Below, one piece after another: positions 24,400 through 33,120 of a stretch of DNA of 64,000 nt. How positions within the stretch are numbered: position 1 is the first letter of the stretch; the number at the start of each line of letters is the position of its first letter. A program made the translations under genes and the position numbers. A model generated the notes under the pieces. The model made no database searches, was not told where the DNA came from, and saw only the letters and a program-made list of their open reading frames with translations. Origin of the DNA: Thermodesulfobacteriota bacterium (lineage in GTDB: Bacteria > Desulfobacterota > Desulfobacteria > Desulfobacterales > Desulfosudaceae); NCBI GenBank assembly GCA_040753795.1, contig JBFMDX010000002.1, forward strand, positions 186,001 through 250,000. The letters are read 5' to 3'.

Positions 24400-26445
24400 A
24401 TGAGTCCTACTCAGCAAAAAAGCGGAAAAAACATAACCGTTATAATCCCGGCATACAATGCTGCCTTATCTTTGCCTTCCTGCCTGGAGTCGGTTTTAAA
24501 TCAGTCATATCAGCCCTTGGAAGTTCTGGTAGTGGATGACTGTTCGACAGACCTTACGAAGTCGCTCTTAAAAAAATATCCGGTTAAGGCACTATCACTG
24601 CCACGCCGCATGGGAGCGGCCTATGCCAGAGTCGCAGGTGCCAGGGCGGCGCGCGGTGAAATCGTGGCTTTTCTGGATGCTGACTGCGTTGCTGGACCGG
24701 ACTGGCTCCACACTTTGTCTGAGGCGCTGGAAAAGGATGCCGCAGGAGTGGGGGGAGGCTATAGATTTGATGATCGATCTAACCTTTTTGAGACATTCAT
24801 TGCCCGTCTGGCCCGGGACTGGTTCTCGGCCAAACAGCCTGAAGGCCAGGCTATCCTGATCGGGGGTAATTCCGCTTTTCGTAAGGACGCGTTTCTGGAT
24901 AGAGAATACTTCTGGGAACTAACCCATCGCTCTCATTTTGCCAGCGGGGATGATACGCTTTTATGTCTGGAGTTGCTGAAAACAAACCGGTTGCATTATT
25001 TGCCGGGTTCACCCGTCACCCACACGCCTTATGGGGTAATGGGCTTCTTTCGCAGACAGATACGTTGGGCCAGGAGTAGAACGCTGCTTTTTCTAAAGCA
25101 GCCAGTTAAACAAAAAGCATCCCTTGCTCCTGGCCCTATGCTGAAACTCTTGTTCCAGATTGCCAGTAGTGGGCTCGTGGCAGCTGCCGGCGTTTTTATT
25201 TTAGTGCTACCCCTGTCGCTCATCGGATCGTTGCTATGCCTATTATCCTTTTTATTATTTCTGTTTGCACATTTAAGCCTTCTGAATGTATTGACTGAAA
25301 CACAACGTTTTTCTTTCGCATGGATAGCGGCAGCTTTTTTTTTGTGGATCAGAAGCTTGGCCTATATAGCCGGAATTTTAAGCGCTTTGTTAAGTGAACT
25401 GCGTAATGCCGCGTCCGGTGTTTTGGACAAACTCATATTTGCATACAATTTTATTCATCCGCGCCGACTTTTTAAAATATATGTTTTTGTAACCAATCGC
25501 TGTAACCGACGCTGCGAATTCTGCTTTTACCGTAACAAGTTAGCCCGTCAGAGCGATAGGGATTTGTCGCTTCCGGACGACTACAAAAAGATCTCAAGCA
25601 ACTTACCGGCTATCCCTTACCTGACAATCACGGGCGGGGAACCTTTTTTAAGGAACGATTTAGACCAGATCGCGCTTTTGTTTTATCGAAAGAATCGCAC
25701 CCGGTTTATTGTCATTCCTACCAATGGAACATTACCCAGTATAACGGAAGAAATATTAGAGCGGCTTCTGATCGATGCACCCAGGCTTAATCTTACCGTT
25801 CAGGTTTCTTTAAACGGCCTGGAAAAGTTTTTCCTGGACAATACGGATTGCCCGGATAGCGAACTTATCCTTGATACCTGGCACAGGCTTGGCCGCTTGC
25901 AGAAACGATTTAAAAGGGTACGAAGGCATCTGTCATTGGTCATTACAAGTGATAATAGCGCTATGATCAAAGATCTGGCCCGACAGATACCATTGAGATT
26001 GGGCCCCGATCATTTTTTTATTACCCCTCAAAGATCAGGCCCGAATAAAGTTGAGCTCCCCCATATTTCGCTTCAAGAATTTATTTCTGTCTTGCAGAAT
26101 GATGCGCCATCCGAACAGGTAAATTTATTTAATTGGATTTTTAAGATAGTTTACGAAAGGGTAAGACGGGAATTCATTAAAGTGTATCAACTGAGAAAAA
26201 TGTCCTCTCCCTGCCTATCGGGTAAAAAGTTTATTGTCATAGATCCTGCAGGTCAGATTCAGTTTTGTGAACTGATCGACGATAAAGTCGGTAGCATCCT
26301 TAATAATAACTGGACGAGTTTACAAAAGACGAGCGATTATCAAAAAACAATAAACAAAATTTACCTTAAAGAGTGTGTCTGCACCTGGGGATGCGCCATT
26401 GTTTCCAATACGATTCATAGATTCCCATTTTGGTTTAAAGCATAA
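24400..26445 (+). CDS. GT2 glycosyltransferase / membrane / radical SAM fusion protein
   Basis: A fusion of about 681 residues. Residues 1 to about 230 are a family 2 glycosyltransferase: VIIPAYNAALSLP, VVDDCSTD, the DxD in FLDADCVAGPDW, GGNSAFRKDAF, and the QIRWARSR acceptor-side motif. Residues about 250-335 form several hydrophobic helices. A radical SAM domain follows with C368-x3-C372-x2-C375 (NRCNRRCEFC), TITGGEPFLRNDL and a C-terminal cysteine region (CELIDDKVG, CVCTWGC) like an auxiliary cluster. The enzyme would be anchored at the membrane with both active sites in the cytoplasm. A sugar transferase joined to a radical SAM domain suggests sequential transfer and radical modification of a lipid-linked sugar. 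A TTG at 24385 is an alternative start. It begins the AT-rich region. Confidence 0.9.
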   Translation: MSPTQQKSGKNITVIIPAYNAALSLPSCLESVLNQSYQPLEVLVVDDCSTDLTKSLLKKYPVKALSLPRRMGAAYARVAGARAARGEIVAFLDADCVAGPDWLHTLSEALEKDAAGVGGGYRFDDRSNLFETFIARLARDWFSAKQPEGQAILIGGNSAFRKDAFLDREYFWELTHRSHFASGDDTLLCLELLKTNRLHYLPGSPVTHTPYGVMGFFRRQIRWARSRTLLFLKQPVKQKASLAPGPMLKLLFQIASSGLVAAAGVFILVLPLSLIGSLLCLLSFLLFLFAHLSLLNVLTETQRFSFAWIAAAFFLWIRSLAYIAGILSALLSELRNAASGVLDKLIFAYNFIHPRRLFKIYVFVTNRCNRRCEFCFYRNKLARQSDRDLSLPDDYKKISSNLPAIPYLTITGGEPFLRNDLDQIALLFYRKNRTRFIVIPTNGTLPSITEEILERLLIDAPRLNLTVQVSLNGLEKFFLDNTDCPDSELILDTWHRLGRLQKRFKRVRRHLSLVITSDNSAMIKDLARQIPLRLGPDHFFITPQRSGPNKVELPHISLQEFISVLQNDAPSEQVNLFNWIFKIVYERVRREFIKVYQLRKMSSPCLSGKKFIVIDPAGQIQFCELIDDKVGSILNNNWTSLQKTSDYQKTINKIYLKECVCTWGCAIVSNTIHRFPFWFKA

Positions 26446-26460
26446 AACCGTGGGATTGAG

Positions 26461-28035
26461 TTAATATGTGGTCAATTTTTTTGATATATAACATACCGTT
26501 CGATATATATTGTTGAATATCTTATAAGACCAATAATTTCTGTAGGCTTTCCCACGCTGAAATTTACAGAAAAAGCTACACTCATAGGCTTTAACCATCT
26601 TCTCGAATTGGTCGTCAGAGAGGAAACGGTCGTCCCTGTAACCGAGCTCTTTACTACAGTTTTGGAATGATGACCTCTTATGAAATTGATAAAAATCAGT
26701 AAAACGTTTTAAATTAGTCGTCAGATTATACTTTTCGGGCTCCATGTACATCGGGCAGGCGGGGTCAAGTTGAATCCGCTCTAATATGATTTTGTCCAAA
26801 TTCCGATATTGTTTTTTTAACTTATTATACCATTTAAAGTTTTCTTTGATAATTCCTGCTGTCATTCCGGGAATCCAAACCGCACCGAATAAAACCATGG
26901 TACATTCGTTCTTTTCGCAGAAGCGCAAAAAATATTTCAATTGTTTGTTCGAGTAAAAACTGCTCTTGTTTCGCCTTCTGATGGACTCAGATCGGCATTC
27001 AGGAGAAAGAGCGATATAAGACCTCAAATCCCCACTAAAAAATTTTTTATATATCTCAAGAAGTTCAACTGGTGGCATGTTCCGGCATTCTAAATAGATA
27101 TGCCTGTCCGGTTTCGAAGCTATATTTGCAAAAATTTTTTCGTAAAATTCTCTATGTCCATTGAAAGGCATAAATTCTACATAAATGGTTTGGTAATCAT
27201 AGTTTCCTACCGCAGTTAATGTGTTAAGAATTGAATCCAGAGGTCTGATGGTGAGCTTGCCTCTGTTGTTGATTCTCTTTTGCGCTGTTGCACTGCCTCC
27301 ACAATAAGAACAGTTCTCATCGCATCCTCTTGAGATCGATAGTGGAAAGAATTTTAGCCCCGTAAGGATTGCTTTATTTCCATATTTTCCTAGCCTTGGG
27401 ACCCACAACCATGTTCCGCTGACAGTGTTCATATAATCTTCATGGCGATCCATTACCGAAAAATCAGTGTAATTTAATCGAGCAAGATCCGCTTCTTGTG
27501 CTATAAAATCCAGCGGGTTAACTATTATGCCGCCTCCTTCTCCCCGAAAGGTAAGGTTGGAAATATCAGATAAAGAACCTTCGTTTTTTATGATTGATCT
27601 AAATAATTGGATAATGCCTTTTTCGCTATCGCCCCGGAGAATCCCGTTTATTTCAGGATAATTCGCGATGATTTCTTCATGGAAAAAAGACGCTGTAAAT
27701 CCGCCAAGCACTATAAAAGTTTTTGGCGAAAGTTGTTTGATCTTTTTAGCAGTTTCAATGACGTCGTAAGATTGAAAATGCCAGTGCAATGATAGCGCAC
27801 AAATTTTTGGCTGTTCGTGATATATGCGTTGAAAAAAATTATCCTCATTGCCCGATATCCTCTCTATGCCAAGATGTACTAATCTGGAGGGGAATCCTTC
27901 TTGATTTACTAGTGAGGTTAACGGGATAAGTCCCATCGGAAGGCAGAGGCCAAAAATATGGTCTCCCAAAAGATCATAATAATGATGAAATTTGGGGACA
28001 TAGAGAAAGTAATTGAATGGCGAGCTTTTATCCAT
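26461..28035 (-). CDS. B12-binding-type radical SAM enzyme 1 of the AT-rich array
   Basis: The 524-residue protein has a B12-type N-terminal domain (PMGLIPLTSLVNQEGF, ICALSLHWHF, FIVLGGFTASFF, NGILRGDSEKGI) and the radical SAM cluster C238-x3-C242-x2-C245 (RGCDENCSYC). YVEFMPFNGHREF and YIALSPECRSESIRRRNK follow. It differs from its neighbours in the length and cysteine content of its C-terminus (about 410-480: DPACPMYMEPEKYN, FQNCSKE, ECSFFCKFQ), which may bind another cluster or the substrate. The substrate is unknown. It converges with the GT2/radical SAM fusion, only 15 bases stop to stop. Confidence 0.9.
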   Translation of the reverse strand: MDKSSPFNYFLYVPKFHHYYDLLGDHIFGLCLPMGLIPLTSLVNQEGFPSRLVHLGIERISGNEDNFFQRIYHEQPKICALSLHWHFQSYDVIETAKKIKQLSPKTFIVLGGFTASFFHEEIIANYPEINGILRGDSEKGIIQLFRSIIKNEGSLSDISNLTFRGEGGGIIVNPLDFIAQEADLARLNYTDFSVMDRHEDYMNTVSGTWLWVPRLGKYGNKAILTGLKFFPLSISRGCDENCSYCGGSATAQKRINNRGKLTIRPLDSILNTLTAVGNYDYQTIYVEFMPFNGHREFYEKIFANIASKPDRHIYLECRNMPPVELLEIYKKFFSGDLRSYIALSPECRSESIRRRNKSSFYSNKQLKYFLRFCEKNECTMVLFGAVWIPGMTAGIIKENFKWYNKLKKQYRNLDKIILERIQLDPACPMYMEPEKYNLTTNLKRFTDFYQFHKRSSFQNCSKELGYRDDRFLSDDQFEKMVKAYECSFFCKFQRGKAYRNYWSYKIFNNIYRTVCYISKKLTTY

Positions 28036-28084
28036 AACAAACTGTGATTGTGGGATTGTTTGCTTGTTGGCCCGGATTATCGGG

Positions 28085-29530
28085 CTAGTCTCTCCGCAGG
28101 GTTATCGATTCCAATGTATCCCCCAGAATGGCGGTAAAGCCCTTCCACATAGTACCGAGGGGAATGCTCCTTTTCAATAAATGAGAAAAAATTTTGGATG
28201 GCCTAAGCCAGAAGGCGGCCATTGCCAGATGTTGAAGCCTGATAAGCTCCTCCTGACTCATGCTTTCGGGAATATGCAGGATTTTTTCATTTCTTTTCGG
28301 CATGTACCAACTGGTGAACTTTTGATATGGCAGATCTTCCTCATTATTGGGGGCACAGCATTCCTCATAAAAAGGCGAACCTGGATAGGGTACTGCAATA
28401 TTAAATTTTGCGAAGTCGGTGTCCAATTTTAAGGCGAAACGGATAGTTTTCAGCGCTGATGCTCTAGTTTCCCCGGGAAGCCCTAAAATATATAGCCCCA
28501 ATGTTTTGATGTCTGTATCATGGGCAATTTTTACGGCGATTTCAGACTGTGCTGGACTGATCGTCTTGCCGCAACGCGCAAGGATTTTCTCATCAGCGGA
28601 TTCGATTCCGAAAAGGACCATAGACAACCCCGCCCGGCGCATTTTTTTGAAGAGTGCCGGTTCTGCCATATCCACCCGGGTTTCTGTAAGCCAACAAATT
28701 TTTTTATGTAAACCCCTTCGGATCATTTCATCGCAAAACTCGACGGCTTGGGCGCTGGAAAGAGGGAAGATTGAATCCTCAAATCCGATGTTCTGCAAAC
28801 CAAAACTCTGATGAAGATACTCAATTTCATTAACAATTCTCGTCACACTTTTTGTTCTGACGCCTCTGAACATGGCATTTTGGGAGCAAAAATAACAGTG
28901 ATAAGGGCATCCTCGCCCCCCCTGAATCGGCAACATGACACCGTAAGCGCCGGCGACGGGGTGTGCCTTGTATGCTTGAACCGGCATTAAATGCCAGGCG
29001 GGGTAAGGCAAGGAGTCCAGATCTTCCACCTGTTTCGGTGAGCCGGTGTAAACTGTCTTTCCATTTTCCCTAAACGAAAGGCCAGGAATGACATTGAGAT
29101 CCCCCCCCTTTGAAATTACTTCGGCTAGCAGAACGATTGCGTTTTCGCCTTCGCCATGTATCACAAAATCTCCCACCTCTTGCTCTATAAGGGCACTTGC
29201 GAAAATAGTGGCATGGATGTTACCTAAGACGACTGGAGTACCCGGATAAACCTTTTTGATCTTACGGGAAAGATTTTTCACGGTTGTCATGGCTGGCGTA
29301 AGACAGGAAAAACCTACCAGATGGGGGTTTTTCTCCGTTATACGCGTGATAACAGTTTGGTCGTTAATTTTTTCAGCATATTGGTCAATAACAGTGACAG
29401 AGTGGCCGGCCCTTTCCAGAACTGCAGCGATACAGGCAAGACCTAGAGGGGGTAGTGCAACCATGGTGTTGCCGTGGCGGCCAACAAGGTTTTGCGGACC
29501 GCATTGGGGATTAATCAGCACAATACGCAT
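28085..29530 (-). CDS. B12-binding-type radical SAM enzyme 2 of the array
   Basis: The 481-residue protein has the B12-type domain (IVLINPQCGPQN, PPLGLACIAAVLERAGHSV, VGFSCLTPAM, VVLGNIHATIFA, VIHGEGENA) and cluster C208-x3-C212-x2-C215 (RGCPYHCYFC). Further SAM-site pieces are TRVDMAEPAL, FGIESADEKIL and LGLPGETRAS. The C-terminal FWLRPSKIFSHLLKRS is a basic amphipathic stretch typical of BchE-like family members and may touch membrane lipid. Shared segments (LGNIHAT, GLPGET, FAKFNIAVP) show it is a tandem paralogue of the next gene upstream on the same strand. No DxHxxG motif is present. Confidence 0.92.
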   Translation of the reverse strand: MRIVLINPQCGPQNLVGRHGNTMVALPPLGLACIAAVLERAGHSVTVIDQYAEKINDQTVITRITEKNPHLVGFSCLTPAMTTVKNLSRKIKKVYPGTPVVLGNIHATIFASALIEQEVGDFVIHGEGENAIVLLAEVISKGGDLNVIPGLSFRENGKTVYTGSPKQVEDLDSLPYPAWHLMPVQAYKAHPVAGAYGVMLPIQGGRGCPYHCYFCSQNAMFRGVRTKSVTRIVNEIEYLHQSFGLQNIGFEDSIFPLSSAQAVEFCDEMIRRGLHKKICWLTETRVDMAEPALFKKMRRAGLSMVLFGIESADEKILARCGKTISPAQSEIAVKIAHDTDIKTLGLYILGLPGETRASALKTIRFALKLDTDFAKFNIAVPYPGSPFYEECCAPNNEEDLPYQKFTSWYMPKRNEKILHIPESMSQEELIRLQHLAMAAFWLRPSKIFSHLLKRSIPLGTMWKGFTAILGDTLESITLRRD

Positions 29531-29628
29531 CAGACACTCTTTTCTTGTGCTTTTTCACAGCTTAATTACTACGTAAGTTTCGGTTTCCAAGCAGTTGTGT
29601 GACGCGAATTCAAAAGTTGTGGTGATTT

Positions 29629-31068
29629 TCATTTTATAGCCCATTCAATCAACTGATTTTTTATGGTAATCATGCCGCCCCTGTACATGTTTCTAAGAGA
29701 AATGGTTCTATGGAATAAATGACGGTATATCAGGCTAGGACGGATATAAAAACGGTAAAACGCTTTTTTCTGCCAGCCTTGTAGTTGTTTGGAATTGATT
29801 CCCAAAGGCGTATAAACAAGTTCGTGCCTATCAGCTTGAGATTGAAAGTTGGCAGAGAAATTTTCCCAGAGAGGGGGCGGGGCATGGCGAAAAACGTCTT
29901 TGTAAAAACGGGACCCGGGAAAGGGCACCGCTATGTTAAACTTTGCAAAATCAAGGCCTGAACATTTTGCGTAATTAATTGTCTTCTCCATGCTTTTGAT
30001 CGTCTCACCAGGCAATCCCAACATAAACAACCCCAAGGTCAGCACGCGCTCAGATCGCGCCGCCCGGATAGCTTCTTCCCCATCCTCAAGGCGCAGTCCC
30101 GGTTTGATCCATTCGAGTAAAGTCTGGTCCCCGCTTTCCAGTCCAAAGATCAGCATGAAAAGTCCGGCCTGTTTCATCATTTTGATTAAAGGCCGATCTA
30201 TTAACTCCGCCCGGGTTTCTGTTATCCAGCGAATTTTTCGATGAAGTCCACGACGTGTTATCTCGCTGCAGAAAATTTCCGCGTCTTCTTTCCGCAAAGG
30301 GAAGATCGCATCTGCAAACCAGAACATGTCAACCCCTGTTTTCTTGTAGATCAGTTCCACTTCGTCAGCAACAAATACCAGGTTTCGTTTTCGTACTAGC
30401 GGACTCATGATATTCTGAGCACAGAAATAGCACTGAAAAGGGCACCCTCGTGAAGCGAGCAGAGGTAAAAGCCGTTTCGTAAAAGAAAACATCGGAGGAG
30501 TTTTGTATTGGTTTAAATCCAATAGATGCCATGCTGGTAGAGGAATTTGGTCTAAATCATTCAAAAGAGCGCGATGGGGGGTCTCCTTGACCTGTTTGCC
30601 ATCTAGGTAAGTGATCCCATGGATTTGGGAAAGGTCTCCTGCGCTGGCCAGGCAATGGGCCAGTTCCACAACTGTCTCTTCCGCTTCTCCCTGGACAATG
30701 ATATCGCCAATGCCTTTCTGCAATAGTTCTTTCGCAAAAAGGGTGGCGTGAATATTCCCTAGAATAATTTTCGTTTTGGGGGCGTAATGCCGGATCAAGC
30801 GGCAGATGTCAGGCAGGACACCCATTACCGGTGTCAAACAGGAAACGCCCACGACTGATGGTTGGTAGAGGCGGAGGACCTCTTCTATTTTCAGCTGGTT
30901 ACTTATAAAGCAGTCATAAATAGCGGTTTTAAACCCTTGCTTTTCAAGGGACGCCCCCAGATAGGCAAGGCCCATTGGCGCGAAAGGTACCATTAAAGGA
31001 TCATAGTCGCCTAAAACACTATATTTCGGCCGGGGATTAATCAGCAACCAGTCTAAAGAATCTTCCAT
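29629..31068 (-). CDS. B12-binding-type radical SAM enzyme 3 of the array
   Basis: The 479-residue tandem paralogue of the preceding entry has LLINPRPKYS, APMGLAYLGASLEKQGF, VGVSCLTPVM, ILGNIHATLFA, IIVQGEAEETV, and cluster C209-x3-C213-x2-C216 (RGCPFQCYFC). TETRAELIDRPL, FGLESGDQTLL and LGLPGETIKSM follow. The C-terminus (FYIRPSLIYRHLFHR) is again basic and may sit on the membrane. AAAGGA lies just before the ATG at 31068. Two similar enzymes side by side may act at successive positions of one substrate or on two related substrates; neither is shown by sequence. Confidence 0.92.
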   Translation of the reverse strand: MEDSLDWLLINPRPKYSVLGDYDPLMVPFAPMGLAYLGASLEKQGFKTAIYDCFISNQLKIEEVLRLYQPSVVGVSCLTPVMGVLPDICRLIRHYAPKTKIILGNIHATLFAKELLQKGIGDIIVQGEAEETVVELAHCLASAGDLSQIHGITYLDGKQVKETPHRALLNDLDQIPLPAWHLLDLNQYKTPPMFSFTKRLLPLLASRGCPFQCYFCAQNIMSPLVRKRNLVFVADEVELIYKKTGVDMFWFADAIFPLRKEDAEIFCSEITRRGLHRKIRWITETRAELIDRPLIKMMKQAGLFMLIFGLESGDQTLLEWIKPGLRLEDGEEAIRAARSERVLTLGLFMLGLPGETIKSMEKTINYAKCSGLDFAKFNIAVPFPGSRFYKDVFRHAPPPLWENFSANFQSQADRHELVYTPLGINSKQLQGWQKKAFYRFYIRPSLIYRHLFHRTISLRNMYRGGMITIKNQLIEWAIK

Positions 31069-31119
31069 TTGTCCTTTCGAATATCGTTTAGCTGCAGTAT
31101 CAAATATATATAGCGTCGC

Positions 31120-31268
31120 TTAAGGGCACCTCTAAAAATTGCCTTTTGGCTCGATGTCGGCGTTGTACCCAAATTTTAATCATCTAAATACTTAAATGTA
31201 TTCAACCTGTTAAAATTTTCTCACGCCTTTACCTCAAACCCAAGTTCTAATTTTAGAGATCCCCTTAA
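31120..31268. mobile_element. MITE-like element with TTAA ends (non-autonomous, about 149 bp)
   Basis: Left end TTAAGGGCACCTCTAAAAATT (31120-31140) and right end, read inward, TTAAGGGGATCTCTAAAATT form imperfect terminal inverted repeats. They extend inward with weaker pairing (GGCGT..., AAATTTTAA) on both arms, so the whole piece can fold as a long hairpin. It carries no open frame. TTAA at both outer edges may be the target duplication or part of the ends. The ends remind me of IS5-type or similar IS ends; the family is uncertain. It sits in the divergent gap between radical SAM genes. Confidence 0.6.
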
Positions 31269-31422
31269 TCGTATATAGCATATTAAGGAGGTTGTAAAAA
31301 CCTATACATAAACAGGAATATTTTTTTAAAATATGCTATGAAACTTTGATTAGTCAACAGGCAGAAATATCATTTCATGAAAATAGAGACATATCCAAAG
31401 ATTAAGATAAAAGGTGAAAGGA

Positions 31423-33027
31423 ATGGCTCGTTGTACCAGGGGATTATCCGGTAGCCCTATCGCTGATAAGAAAAAAGTAAAAATTTTATTTCTTCGCTCG
31501 CCTAGAAGTATGTGGCCCATTATCAATGAGCAGGATAATTTCTTATTGCCATTGGCTTATCCGACGCTGGCCGCCTATTTAAGAAAATTTATCCCGGATA
31601 TTGAGATTTCCATTGTTGATACCATGGCACTTAAAATGGGCTGGCGTTCCCTTGAAAAGTATCTTCTTGAAAATAAGCCAGACATTCTCGCCATAGGGGA
31701 AAAGACCATTTACTATAAGGAAGGTTTCCGGGCTTTTGAGCTGGCTAAAAAGGTTCTCCCCGATATCATTAACATCGCCGGGGGTGTCATGTTTACGGCC
31801 ATTCCCAAGTGGACACTGGAAAACTGTTCAGCAATTGACTTTGTCGTTCTTTATGAGGGGGAGGAAACGTTAAAAGAGTTAGTTATTACTCTAAAGGACG
31901 GCCGTTCTGTCGATCAAGTACGGGGGCTTGTTTACCGGGACGAAGACAACATACCGCAGTTTACCCCGGAACGGCCATTGATTGAAAACTTAGATGATTT
32001 GCCCCTTCCGGCGTATGACCTTGCAGGGATAAATCATTATAAGCCTTTCGGTCATCTCTGGCCCAAAGCCATAACTATCCAGCGATCTAGAGGGTGTACA
32101 CGAAGCTGTAACTTTTGTACCTGGCGTATGCAGGAAGGGCGACCGGAACTGATTGGAGATAAATATATTAGTCATCAGGCCTATCGAACAAAAAGTCCGC
32201 AAAGAATGGTTGATGAGGTTGAATGGCTTTATAGAGATTTTGGTATTAGATATCTTTTTTGGGTGGATGCCACATGGAATCTTGATAATAACTGGCTGAT
32301 GGATTTCTGCGAGGAAATTTTTAGAAGAGGAATAAAGCTTGACGGCTGGTGGGCCTTTGTCAGGGCAGATGAGCTGATTCATAACGAAATGGGCGGTGTG
32401 TTGCGTTATATGGTTAAGGCCGGGTTGCGACATGTGCTTGTAGGCGCTGAACATGATTCTCAAGCCAGTTATGATTTTTTGAACAAAGGTATTCGCGATT
32501 ATAATGTCACCCGTCAGGCATTACGCCTGCTAAGCGAAAAATATCCGCAGGTGTTCCGCCAGGCGACATATATTACCGGCCTTCCTGAAGATACGGTGGA
32601 GTCCATCAAAGGACTGGTTAAACATGCCCATGAATGCGATCTTGATTTTGCAGCCTTCCATCCAGTTGCCCCTTTCCCCGGCACTGAACTTTATGAACTT
32701 GGGAAAAGGGAAGGATTGCTGGAAGAAAAGGATTTTGCAAAATATGACATGTTTTATCCGGCTATGAGAACCTATCATATTTCACGGGCGGAAATAGCGG
32801 CGGCAACGCAGTGGTGCTATAAAAATTTTGTTCAGAAAAAACCATTCAAATATTTACGACGCATGTTTTCTCCGTATCCGATTCGAAGAGAACTTCATCG
32901 GTGGTTTGCCTTTGCTGTGGCTAGGGTTATTTTAAAGGATATGAAAAACAGCCTCATCCACAGAAAACGATTTAAGGGCTTTTCTGGGATAGATGAGATG
33001 CAGAAGCCTCAATGGTACGATGACTAA
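31423..33027 (+). CDS. B12-binding-type radical SAM enzyme 4 of the array
   Basis: About 534 residues. The B12-type domain (KILFLRSPRSMW, LAYPTLAAYLRKFIP, ILAIGEKTIYY, IAGGVMFTA, VVLYEGEETL) precedes cluster C225-x3-C229-x2-C232 (RGCTRSCNFC) and FVRADELIH, VGAEHDSQAS, TGLPEDTVES. The ATG at 31423 is favoured by AAGGTG 6 bases upstream; the in-frame GTG at 31414 is an alternative. WVDATWNL replaces the usual segment before the third strand. It reads away from the minus-strand trio across the MITE-containing gap and is followed by a second plus-strand B12-type enzyme. The product is unknown. Confidence 0.92.
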   Translation: MARCTRGLSGSPIADKKKVKILFLRSPRSMWPIINEQDNFLLPLAYPTLAAYLRKFIPDIEISIVDTMALKMGWRSLEKYLLENKPDILAIGEKTIYYKEGFRAFELAKKVLPDIINIAGGVMFTAIPKWTLENCSAIDFVVLYEGEETLKELVITLKDGRSVDQVRGLVYRDEDNIPQFTPERPLIENLDDLPLPAYDLAGINHYKPFGHLWPKAITIQRSRGCTRSCNFCTWRMQEGRPELIGDKYISHQAYRTKSPQRMVDEVEWLYRDFGIRYLFWVDATWNLDNNWLMDFCEEIFRRGIKLDGWWAFVRADELIHNEMGGVLRYMVKAGLRHVLVGAEHDSQASYDFLNKGIRDYNVTRQALRLLSEKYPQVFRQATYITGLPEDTVESIKGLVKHAHECDLDFAAFHPVAPFPGTELYELGKREGLLEEKDFAKYDMFYPAMRTYHISRAEIAAATQWCYKNFVQKKPFKYLRRMFSPYPIRRELHRWFAFAVARVILKDMKNSLIHRKRFKGFSGIDEMQKPQWYDD

Positions 33028-33120
33028 TTTTTTCAAATAGTGAGTGGGATATAGTTATCAAAAAGGCCGTTGCCGAAGCCCCGGTTGATTATTAACAGCT
33101 TTCTGCCTCTTGGAGGATAG

